A stretch of 6,300 nucleotides of DNA from Nitrospira sp. (GCA_024998705.1 JACOEF010000311.1:1-6300); one strand, 5' to 3'; positions 1 to 6,300 are shown, counted from the stretch's first letter. A program made the numbers and translations. Notes: generated from the sequence alone by a model not told the origin.

Positions 1-1767
1 CCGGCGACGGTGATCGCCCGTGAGTCGTTCCCATTCGCCGCAAGTGATGAATTGGCGCTCTTAAAAGAAGAAGAAACCGTCAGTATTGCGTCGCGTTATG
101 AGCAGCCGATCTCACAGGCCCCGTCGAACGTTTACGTCATCACCGACGAGGATATCCGGCAATCCGGTGCCATCGATTTGCCAACCGTCCTTCGCCGGGT
201 GCCGGGGCTGGAAATCATGCAGATGACCGGGGGCGACTTCAACGTGAGTGCCAGGGGTGGAAACCAGCCCTTCGCGAACAAGATGCTCGTCATGGTGGAC
301 GGACGGTCCATTTACCTCGACGTTCAAGGCAACGTGTTCTGGAAATCCATTCCGGTCACGCTCCCTGAAATCAAACGTATCGAAGTCCTCAAGGGACCTG
401 CTTCGGCGGTGTATGGGTTTAATGCCTTCGACGGCGTGATCAATATCATTACCAAGTCGCCGGAGGAAATGAAGGGCACCACGCTGCAATTCGGGGCAGG
501 CGAACTCGGCACGATCAGCAGCGCCGCCGTCCATGCAGGCACCGTCGGGAAATTCGGCTATCGCCTCTCCATCGGTCGCGATCAGACCCAACAGTGGCGA
601 GATCGAGACGCTCTTGGCTTTCGATCGCACAAGTTCAACATACAGACTGAGTACGCGTTATCGTCGACTTCCAAACTGCAGGTATCAGGAGGGTTGGTCG
701 ACACCAATCGGTACGACGGACAGGTCGGCGAAGTCACGAGCAACTCCATCCGGCCATCGCTCGCGTACGCCAATGCCCTCTACGAACATGGGGCCTTTCT
801 CGTTCGGGCCTGGTGGTCCGGCTATACGGACCACGCAACCATTGGTCCCAACTCCCAATTGGTCAACCTGCTGAGCATTACCGACCGCAACGGACAATCG
901 ACCAATCCGTTCTCGGGAAACACCTACAACGTGGACGTGCAACATGCGGCCGACCTCTGGGCCACGAACCGGTTGCTCTACGGGATCAATTATCGCCACA
1001 ACTCGCTGTCAAGCAGCGCTATAGCTCAATTCAGCCGAGAAGACCGTCTGGGACTGTTCATTCAGGACGAATGGCGCGCCACCTCCGCAGTGACACTCGT
1101 CGCCGGCCTGCGTTATGACCTCCATTCCCAAATCAACGGAACCTGGAGCCCGCGGGTGGCGCTCCTGTATCAACCGGTCGAGGGCCACACCTTTCATCTC
1201 TCCGGATCGACCGCCTATCGGCCGCCGACCCTGTTTGAATCCTATCAAGACCAGCGTGTGACCACGTCGATTCCAACCGGGGTGCCGTTTCCACCCTCAA
1301 TCTCGTCGACGGTGCCGGTCACCGGCTCGACCCGGCTCACGCCGGAACAGATCATTTCCTATGAGGCCGGATACCAGGGCTGGTACTGGAAACACCGGTT
1401 ACGAGTGCGCGCGGACCTGTTCTTCAACCATGTCTCCGATTTGATCGGCAGCCGGATCATCGCCAGCGGGGCCTCAGAGTTCGTCAACGACCAAGGTGCT
1501 GCCGACATTTACGGCGGTGAGGCTGGCATTGAATTCCTTGTCAGCCGCTGGCTCAGTGGATTTGCCAACTATGCCTACGAGGAAATCGGCCAGTCATTCA
1601 GCGGCACGGTCAAACGGGGCGCCCCACGATCGAAAGTCAGCGCGGGGCTGAGAACCGAGTGGGACAACGGCTTGAGCGGGGAGATCAGCTACTTCTATGT
1701 CGGGGCAACAACCTATCCGCTCGCACAGACCTTACGCTCCTGGCCAATATCCCCACCACCGGTGTAA
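1..1767 (+). CDS. TonB-dependent outer-membrane receptor, 5'-partial, main part up to a frameshift
   Basis: This is an outer-membrane beta-barrel receptor that imports a ligand into the periplasm using TonB/ExbBD energy; the ligand cannot be told from sequence. The frame is open from base 1, so the start and signal peptide lie upstream; the GTG at 10 is only the first possible start in the window and is probably internal. Counting codons from base 1, a TonB-box-like stretch EEETVSIA is at 23-30. The plug spans about 40-153, with VYVITDEDIRQSGA, LRRVPGLEI, VDGRSIY, the RIEVLKGP...VYGFNAFDGVINIITKS block typical of the family, and then alternating barrel strands. STAYRPPTLFES is a recognisable TonB-receptor barrel motif. 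Family resemblance ends at about codon 575 (FYVGATTYPLA); the last dozen residues before the stop at 1767 (RSWPISPPPV) are out-of-frame sequence. The true C-terminus continues in another frame (see 1731-1976). Confidence 0.9.
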   Translation, partial: PATVIARESFPFAASDELALLKEEETVSIASRYEQPISQAPSNVYVITDEDIRQSGAIDLPTVLRRVPGLEIMQMTGGDFNVSARGGNQPFANKMLVMVDGRSIYLDVQGNVFWKSIPVTLPEIKRIEVLKGPASAVYGFNAFDGVINIITKSPEEMKGTTLQFGAGELGTISSAAVHAGTVGKFGYRLSIGRDQTQQWRDRDALGFRSHKFNIQTEYALSSTSKLQVSGGLVDTNRYDGQVGEVTSNSIRPSLAYANALYEHGAFLVRAWWSGYTDHATIGPNSQLVNLLSITDRNGQSTNPFSGNTYNVDVQHAADLWATNRLLYGINYRHNSLSSSAIAQFSREDRLGLFIQDEWRATSAVTLVAGLRYDLHSQINGTWSPRVALLYQPVEGHTFHLSGSTAYRPPTLFESYQDQRVTTSIPTGVPFPPSISSTVPVTGSTRLTPEQIISYEAGYQGWYWKHRLRVRADLFFNHVSDLIGSRIIASGASEFVNDQGAADIYGGEAGIEFLVSRWLSGFANYAYEEIGQSFSGTVKRGAPRSKVSAGLRTEWDNGLSGEISYFYVGATTYPLAQTLRSWPISPPPV

Positions 1768-1976
1768 CAGTCCCATCTGACCACGTCGGCAGTTACAACC
1801 TGCTCAATCTCCGTGTTGGGTATCGGTTTTGGCAACAAAAGGCCGCCGCCGGCTACATGCGTGAGGCGGAAGTGGCCTTCTCGGTCTTTAATGCACTGAA
1901 CGACAAACATCGGGAGCATCCGCTCGGCGACCGGATCGGCAGCCGGTCGATGGGATGGATCACCATGCGGTTTTGA
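1731..1976 (+). pseudogene. C-terminal segment of the same TonB-dependent receptor, displaced by a frameshift
   Basis: This segment holds the end of the receptor barrel, read in the third forward frame while the upstream part is read in the first. From about 1731 it gives LTLLANIPTTGV, then VGSYNLLNLRVGYRFW, AEVAFSVFNALNDKHREHPLGD and a terminal ...GWITMRF before TGA at 1974-1976. A final aromatic residue after such strands is the usual end of a TonB-dependent receptor. An ATG at 1659 opens the same frame, but its first residues (GQRLERGDQLLLCRGNN) only shadow the upstream frame, so it is not a real start. Joining the frames by re-reading one base near 1731 gives about 658 residues in the window, a normal size once a signal peptide is added. 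The lesion equals one missing base. It may be an assembly or sequencing error or a true inactivating mutation; I see no classical slippery heptamer. Confidence 0.8.
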
Positions 1977-2035
1977 CGGAGTCATCGGAATGCTCAGCGC
2001 CAGGTTTCAGATCGGGAAAACTCCGAAGTGACAGC

Positions 2036-2039
2036 GAGG
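2036..2039 (+). promoter_or_regulatory. Ribosome binding site of the REC-PAS7 gene
   Basis: GAGG lies 5 nt before the ATG at 2045, a good Shine-Dalgarno position. It supports 2045 over the in-frame ATG at 1955, which would overlap the end of the receptor gene and add 30 residues of non-domain sequence ahead of the receiver. Confidence 0.6.
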
Positions 2040-2044
2040 CCGTT

Positions 2045-5000
2045 ATGACAACCATGACACCCGGCCATTCAATCCTCGTCGTGGACGACGATCCCGATAT
2101 CGCCCTCGGACTACAGGACTTACTCGACCACGACGGCTACCACGTGAACGTCGCCGGTACCTGCGCGGAAGCACTCACACAGACGCGGGACCACGAGTAC
2201 AATGCCGTCCTGCTGGACTTGGGATTACCCGACGGAGACGGCTCGTCTGTCCTACGGACGTTGCAGGAGATGCAGCCCCAATTACCGGTGATCATCCTCA
2301 CGGCATACACCAGTGCCGATCGCACCGTCGGCTCACTGACCCAAGGCGCATTCGCCTGCCTCACCAAGCCGTACAATCGAGATGAGCTGCGAGCGATCCT
2401 TCGCCGAGCTGTCGGGGTCCAGGCGCTCGCCGCGAAAGCCGAACAAGCCGTACAGGCGCTGAGTGAGAGCGAGGCGCGATTCCGTTCACTAGTCGAAGCC
2501 GCCACCGATGCCATCGTTTTGGCGGATCACAAGGGCCGGATTCTCTCCTGGAACCAGGCCGCCGCCCGCCTGTTCGGTTACACCGACGACGAAATCCAAG
2601 GCCGCCCCCTCACCATGCTGATGCCGCAGCGTTATCGCGCCGCGCACGAGCGCGGCCTCGCCCGGGTCCGGGAAACCGGGCAGTCGAGGCTCATCGGTCG
2701 TCTGGTCGAACTTGAGGGATTACGAAAGGACGGCAGCGAGTTCCCGATTGAGCTCTCACTGGCCATGTGGACGGCCGACACCGCGGTGTTTTTCAGCGGC
2801 ATCATTCGCGATATTACGCAACGACGCAAGGCAGAAGAGATTCTCGACCGTCTCCGCCGTCTACACGAAGTCATCCTCACGCAGGCCGGCGAAGGGATTT
2901 ACGGACTCGATCGCAACGGTCAGGCCACATTCGTCAATGCCACCGCCGCTCAGTTGCTCGGCTATGACCCCTCCGAGCTCATCGAACAATCGATGCATGC
3001 ACGACTCCATCATTCGCAGCCTGACGGGAGCCCCTCCCCAGCCGATCAATGCCCGATCTACGCCGCACTCCACGACGGGCAGGTCCATCCCGTATCACGT
3101 GATGTTTTCTGGAGGAAAGACGGCACGAGTATGCCGGTGGAATATGTCAGTACCCCAATCATCGAGAAGGGACTCGTGGTAGGCGCCGTCGTCGTCTTCC
3201 GGGACATCACCGAGCGCTTGGAGGCCGAACGCGCCGTCGAAGAAAGTCAGGAGCAATTCCGTCAGCTGGCGGAACACATCAGGGAAGTGTTCTGGATCAC
3301 CGATCCCGCCAAAAGCCGAGTGCTCTATATCAGCCCAGGGTACGAAGAGGTGTGGGGACGCTCTTGCGACAACCTCTACGCAATGCCGAGTTCATGGATG
3401 GACGCCATCCACCCGGACGATCGGCGACGGGTCCGGGACGCGGCCATGAGCCGGCAAATTTTGGGACTATACAGTGAGGAATATCGCATCCTCCGACCTG
3501 ATGGATCGATACGATGGATCTGGGATCGCGCATTCCCGATCCGTGACGCGTCAGGAACGGTCTACCGCATCGCGGGCTTCGCGGAGGACGTGACGGATCG
3601 TAAACGGGTTGAAGCCGCGCTAATCGAAAGCGAACGCCGGTATCGAGTCCTGTTTGACGACAATCCGTCCATGTATTTCATGGTCGATGCCACGGGCACC
3701 GTTCTGTCGGTCAATCGATTCGGAGCCGAGCGCCTCGGGTATGACGTCCAGGAACTGCCCGGATTGTCCGTGCTGAATATCTTCCACCCGAGCGATCAGG
3801 ACGACGTGCGCAGGAACCTCGCCGCCTGCCTCTCCGAAATGGGCCGGCCCAGAGGGTGGGAGTACCGCAAAGTCCGGAAGGATGGCAGCGTCATCTGGGT
3901 GCGAGAAACCGCTCAGGCCGTGCTCAACGCCCAACAGGACCCGGTGGTGCTGATCGTGTGCGAAGATATTACCGCCATGAAGGAGGCGGAGGTCGCCCTC
4001 CACGACAGTGAAGAGTTCAAGAACCAAATCCTGCGCAGCAGTGCGGACTGCATCAAAGTGTTGGATCTGGAAGGTCGGCTGCAATACATGAACGATGCGG
4101 GAAAAATGCTCTTACACATCGACGATCTCAGCGGCTACCTGAATAAACCCTGGGCGGACCTGTGGGAAGGAGACGATCGGAATGCCGCCCTGGCTGCGCT
4201 CGAAGCGGCCAAAGCCGGCGAGATCGGCAAGTTTGTCGGCTTCTGTCCCACTACCAACGGAGTTCCGAAGTGGTGGGACGTGCAGGTCACTCCCATGCTC
4301 GACACGCGTGGTTATTCACGACGCCTCTTGGCGATCTCTCGCGACATCACCGATTACAGACAGGTCCAAGATTCGCTGCGCGCGAGCGAGGAGCGGTTCA
4401 AATCCGTCGTTCGAGGATCGAACGACGGATTCTGGGACGGCCATGTGCTTCCCGGCCAACCCTGGCACTCGCCGCTCACCCCAGTATGGTGGTCACCGCG
4501 TGTGCGTGACATGCTGGGATACAATGAAGCCGAGTTTCCCGATATTCTCGACAGTTGGGCATCTCGCCTCCACCCGGATGATCGCGAGGGTGTATTCCTG
4601 CGGTTGGCAGCCTGCCTCAACGAGGGGATCTCCCATTACGATGTCGAATACCGCTTACTCACCAAATCCGGAGACTACCGCTGGTTTCACGCTCGAGCCG
4701 AGGTCCTGGAACGGGATGCGAACGGCTACGCGCTCCGCATGGCAGGCTCTCTGCAATGCATCACTGCGCGTAAACAGGCAGAGGCGCAGATACGCCTCAG
4801 CGAAGAACGGTTGCGGATGGCGCTGCTGGAGTCAGACGTCGGCATCTGGGATTGGGATGTGCCATCAGGCCACATCTATTGGTCCCCCGGTGTCGAAGCC
4901 TTACTCGGTCTGCCCTCGGGCTCCTTCCCCGGCACCTACGCCGCGTATATCGCCCTGATTTATGTACTGGATCGTGGAACGGTCCTGATGCAGATCGAAA

Positions 5001-5167
5001 GCAGTTTACGCGATCAGGACGCCGTCAACGTCCGACACCGTGTCGTGTGGCCGGACGGAACCCTACACTGCTTAACCTGGACCGGACGAGTCCATCGGGG
5101 CGCCGACGGAGTCGCCACACGCGTTCTCGGTATCGTGCATCACATGAAGGGGCATACCGACGAGTAG
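2045..5167 (+). CDS. Receiver domain plus seven tandem PAS domains, no output domain (REC-PAS7)
   Basis: This is a predicted cytoplasmic signalling protein of 1040 residues with no signal peptide or membrane segment. The receiver is at about 8-122: acidic pair D14/D15, phospho-acceptor D58 in AVLLDLGLPDGDG, T86 in ILTAYTS and K108 in LTKPYN, so phosphorylation looks possible; the usual aromatic switch position is C105. Seven PAS units follow at about 143-260, 270-392, 402-520, 528-643, 655-770, 781-910 and 918-1034. Most end in a (D/E)IT- or DVT-type motif (RDITQR, RDITER, EDVTDR, EDITAM, RDITDY) leading into short coiled-coil linkers such as SEERF. PAS1 is FixL-like, PAS3, PAS6 and PAS7 are PAS_3-like, and PAS5 has a CPTTNGVPKWWD motif. 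No H-box, ATPase, GGDEF, EAL or DNA-binding segment is present; the protein stops right after PAS7. The start at 2045 is chosen for its GAGG site. It lies between the receptor and binding-protein genes in a probable operon, and its REC may be the target of the kinase beginning at 6203 (inference). Confidence 0.93.
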   Translation: MTTMTPGHSILVVDDDPDIALGLQDLLDHDGYHVNVAGTCAEALTQTRDHEYNAVLLDLGLPDGDGSSVLRTLQEMQPQLPVIILTAYTSADRTVGSLTQGAFACLTKPYNRDELRAILRRAVGVQALAAKAEQAVQALSESEARFRSLVEAATDAIVLADHKGRILSWNQAAARLFGYTDDEIQGRPLTMLMPQRYRAAHERGLARVRETGQSRLIGRLVELEGLRKDGSEFPIELSLAMWTADTAVFFSGIIRDITQRRKAEEILDRLRRLHEVILTQAGEGIYGLDRNGQATFVNATAAQLLGYDPSELIEQSMHARLHHSQPDGSPSPADQCPIYAALHDGQVHPVSRDVFWRKDGTSMPVEYVSTPIIEKGLVVGAVVVFRDITERLEAERAVEESQEQFRQLAEHIREVFWITDPAKSRVLYISPGYEEVWGRSCDNLYAMPSSWMDAIHPDDRRRVRDAAMSRQILGLYSEEYRILRPDGSIRWIWDRAFPIRDASGTVYRIAGFAEDVTDRKRVEAALIESERRYRVLFDDNPSMYFMVDATGTVLSVNRFGAERLGYDVQELPGLSVLNIFHPSDQDDVRRNLAACLSEMGRPRGWEYRKVRKDGSVIWVRETAQAVLNAQQDPVVLIVCEDITAMKEAEVALHDSEEFKNQILRSSADCIKVLDLEGRLQYMNDAGKMLLHIDDLSGYLNKPWADLWEGDDRNAALAALEAAKAGEIGKFVGFCPTTNGVPKWWDVQVTPMLDTRGYSRRLLAISRDITDYRQVQDSLRASEERFKSVVRGSNDGFWDGHVLPGQPWHSPLTPVWWSPRVRDMLGYNEAEFPDILDSWASRLHPDDREGVFLRLAACLNEGISHYDVEYRLLTKSGDYRWFHARAEVLERDANGYALRMAGSLQCITARKQAEAQIRLSEERLRMALLESDVGIWDWDVPSGHIYWSPGVEALLGLPSGSFPGTYAAYIALIYVLDRGTVLMQIESSLRDQDAVNVRHRVVWPDGTLHCLTWTGRVHRGADGVATRVLGIVHHMKGHTDE
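4401..4431. repeat. Perfect 14-bp inverted repeat with 3-nt loop, inside the PAS6 coding region
   Basis: The left arm AATCCGTCGTTCGA (4401-4414) and the right arm TCGAACGACGGATT (4418-4431) are exact reverse complements around GGA. The next outer pair (A4400/C4432) does not match. The arms are in codon register over residues SVVRGSNDG of PAS6, so V/D, V/N and S/G codons face each other. No T-run follows, so it is not a standard terminator. In RNA it would form a strong hairpin within the coding sequence. Confidence 0.85.
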
Positions 5168-5188
5168 GCAGGAATTCGCCACGCTCAC

Positions 5189-5196
5189 GAGGCAGG
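5189..5196 (+). promoter_or_regulatory. Weak ribosome binding region of the binding-protein gene
   Basis: GAGG at 5189-5192 is 12 nt before the ATG at 5205, and AGG at 5194-5196 is 8 nt before it. Neither is ideal. No better start with a signal peptide exists in the 37-bp gap, so 5205 is kept. Confidence 0.35.
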
Positions 5197-5204
5197 CCGG
5201 CTCG

Positions 5205-6188
5205 ATGAGGACGCAGACTGTGACCTTCGCATTCCCACATTCGACCTACATCACTTGGGCATCCGATCAGGTTCGGAAGGTTCTGGGCCAGGTGCTCACC
5301 GTTGTCGCCTGTGTCCTCTTCTGCACCCATGTCGCTTCAGCAACCGCCATCATCGTGCTCAAGTCTTCCGACATTGCGGCATACAACCAAGCCATCACCG
5401 GGTTCAAAGCGACACTCCCGAGCGGCATCGTCCTCTCCGAATACGATTTACAGGGCGATTTGGAGAAGGGGCGAAAACTGGCCCGCAAGATCCGCGCATC
5501 CGACCCCGCGTTGGTGTTTGCGGTGGGACTGAAAGCGGCGAAGGCCGCACAACTGGAGATCGTCGACATTCCAGTGGTCTACGCCATGGTGTTGGACCCG
5601 GCTAAGTACGGCTTCAACACCCCGAACATGACCGGCATTCTCATGGAAGTGCCGATGGAACGACAACTGGCCGTCATACGAGTCCTATTGCCTCGGCTCA
5701 AACACGTCGGCACGCTGTACGATCCGTCCAAGACCGCGTCGCTTATCGAGGAAGCCAAGCGCCTCCTCAAACCGCAGGGGTCGGAATTCGTTCCGATCCC
5801 AATCGACAGCGAACGAGATGTCCCCGGCGCCTTGCGTAGTTTACTGCCGTCGTTCGACGCGTTATGGCTCGTCCCCGATTCCTCGGTGCTGACCGATGAG
5901 TCACTGCGCTTTATCTTGAATACGGCGTTGGAGGAACACGTCCCGGTCATCGGGTTCTCACGCGAGTTTGCCCGCAGCGGAGCCCTGCTCTGCCTCTCCG
6001 TCAATTACAGCGATATCGGACGACAAGCGGGGCAACTCACCCGCAGAATCTTGGACGGCCACGTCTCGTTGCCAGCGAAACCTTTGCCCCCGGACCGCAT
6101 TGAATTGAGCCTGAATCGTAAGACGGCCAAATTCCTCGACATCGACATCCCCAGAGATCTGGAGGAGAAAGCCGACGAGTTGTATTGA
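5205..6188 (+). CDS. ABC-type substrate-binding protein, PF04392/COG2984 family, periplasmic
   Basis: This is a predicted periplasmic solute-binding protein of 327 residues. A rather long N-region (residues 1-25, with R24 and K25 before the core) leads to a hydrophobic core at about 26-40 (VLGQVLTVVACVLF) and an ASA signal-peptidase I site at 44-46; no lipobox is evident. The mature part matches the PF04392 pattern as I know it: IIVLKSSDIAAYN at 49-61, YDLQGDLEKGRKLARKI at 80-96, VGLKAA at 107-112, YAMVLDPAKY at 126-135, NMTG at 141-144, YDPSKT at 172-177, WLVPDS at 221-226, VIGFSREFARSGALL at 248-262, YSDIGRQAG at 268-276 and LNRKTAKFLDI at 303-313. The length is normal. The ligand is unknown; studied relatives bind amino acids, but that does not transfer safely. 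No permease or ATPase gene is in the window. Its neighbours are a PAS regulator and a probable kinase, so it may present ligand to a sensor instead of a transporter (inference). Its stop overlaps an ATG (TGATG, 6186-6190). Confidence 0.9.
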   Translation: MRTQTVTFAFPHSTYITWASDQVRKVLGQVLTVVACVLFCTHVASATAIIVLKSSDIAAYNQAITGFKATLPSGIVLSEYDLQGDLEKGRKLARKIRASDPALVFAVGLKAAKAAQLEIVDIPVVYAMVLDPAKYGFNTPNMTGILMEVPMERQLAVIRVLLPRLKHVGTLYDPSKTASLIEEAKRLLKPQGSEFVPIPIDSERDVPGALRSLLPSFDALWLVPDSSVLTDESLRFILNTALEEHVPVIGFSREFARSGALLCLSVNYSDIGRQAGQLTRRILDGHVSLPAKPLPPDRIELSLNRKTAKFLDIDIPRDLEEKADELY

Positions 6189-6190
6189 TG

Positions 6191-6196
6191 AAAGGA
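6191..6196 (+). promoter_or_regulatory. Ribosome binding site of the gene at the right edge
   Basis: AAAGGA ends 6 nt before the ATG at 6203, a good Shine-Dalgarno match and distance. The alternative in-frame ATG at 6188 overlaps the previous stop, but the nearest purine-rich site (GGAGGAG, 6161-6167) is 20 nt away, so 6203 is preferred. Confidence 0.6.
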
Positions 6197-6202
6197 TCCA
6201 CC

Positions 6203-6300
6203 ATGAGTGGCCCTACCCGTCACCCCACTACGCTACCCCTATTCTCGAACGGACCGGGTCGGTTTGTCAGCCTTCGTACCAAGTTCGTGCTGTTTTTCAG
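6203..6300 (+). CDS. N-terminus of a probable membrane sensor kinase, 3'-partial
   Basis: Only 32 codons are visible before the window ends: MSGPTRHPTTLPLF, SNGPGRFVSLRT and then KFVLFF. A polar, basic lead-in followed by SLRTKFVLFF is the common opening of a sensor histidine kinase or chemoreceptor-like protein, where this stretch starts the first transmembrane helix. The gene follows the binding-protein gene by 14 bp, or overlaps it by one base if the ATG at 6188 is used, which suggests coupled translation. A histidine kinase would fit as the partner for the receiver domain of the REC-PAS7 protein upstream. The catalytic part is not in the window, so the class is a guess from a short membrane-lead motif plus context. 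Confidence 0.5.
   Translation, partial: MSGPTRHPTTLPLFSNGPGRFVSLRTKFVLFF

Noticed and set aside
1659..1730. Separate gene starting at ATG 1659 over the receptor C-terminus
   Set aside because: The first residues are a shadow of the upstream receptor frame, and the rest is clearly the missing receptor C-terminus, so this is a frameshift and not a new gene.
1700..1740. Programmed -1 ribosomal frameshifting in the receptor
   Set aside because: No X-XXY-YYZ heptamer in the right phase and no clear downstream stimulatory hairpin were seen; a missing base is simpler.
1443..1946. 13-bp direct repeat GATCGGCAGCCGG at 1443-1455 and 1934-1946
   Set aside because: Both copies encode IGSR within barrel segments of the receptor; shared residues and codon preference explain it.
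1977..2025. Inverted repeat CGGAGT / ACTCCG in the gap before the REC-PAS7 gene as a terminator or operator
   Set aside because: The arms are only 6 bp with a 37-nt loop and no T-run; this is expected by chance.
1955..2044. 30-residue N-terminal extension of the REC-PAS7 protein from an ATG at 1955
   Set aside because: It would overlap the receptor's end, adds residues unlike a receiver domain, and has no good ribosome binding site, whereas the ATG at 2045 has GAGG 5 nt upstream.
3500..3520. 8-bp direct repeat GATGGATC, 5 nt apart
   Set aside because: It is short, lies inside PAS3 coding sequence, and does not extend into a longer array.
3620..4084. 154-codon open frame on the - strand, with other antisense frames such as 112-630 and 5579-6004
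   Set aside because: All lie opposite well-supported genes and show no recognisable motifs or plausible ribosome binding sites.
4182..4958. 258-codon open frame on the + strand inside the PAS region
   Set aside because: It lies entirely within the REC-PAS7 gene, is rich in Arg, Ser and Pro, shows no domain, and is the usual shadow frame of a G+C-rich gene.

Overview
The window (roughly 58-60% G+C by eye) comes from a Gram-negative bacterium. A TonB-dependent outer-membrane receptor and a periplasmic binding protein with a Sec signal peptide show a double membrane. The style of the proteins (a receptor, a many-PAS regulator, a PF04392-type binding protein and a probable sensor kinase in a row) resembles Nitrospira/Nitrospirota clusters as I remember them. 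That assignment is an inference from protein style, not from a marker gene.

Layout, all on the + strand. (1) 1-1976 holds most of a TonB-dependent receptor. Its 5' end lies outside the window, and its frame is broken near 1723-1735, so the last barrel strands are read from another frame. (2) 2045-5167 encodes a 1040-residue protein made of one response-regulator receiver domain followed by seven PAS domains, with no kinase, cyclase, phosphodiesterase or DNA-binding output. (3) 5205-6188 encodes a PF04392/COG2984-type ABC substrate-binding protein with a signal peptide; no permease or ATPase gene is visible. (4) 6203-6300 is the beginning of a further gene whose first 32 residues look like the cytoplasmic lead-in and first membrane segment of a sensor kinase.

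The spacings are short (68 bp, 37 bp, then 14 bp with a TGATG stop/start overlap), and no terminator is visible between the genes, so one transcript is likely. A working model, which is inference: a ligand crosses the outer membrane through the receptor and is caught by the orphan binding protein. The loaded protein is reported to the membrane kinase encoded at the right edge. That kinase then signals to the receiver of the REC-PAS7 protein, which would act as a scaffold or relay because it has no output of its own.

The points most worth a second look are the output-less REC-PAS7 protein, the receptor frameshift, the orphan binding protein next to signalling genes, and a perfect 14-bp inverted repeat with a 3-nt loop inside the PAS6 coding region. 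No RNA gene, CRISPR array, insertion sequence or attachment site was seen.
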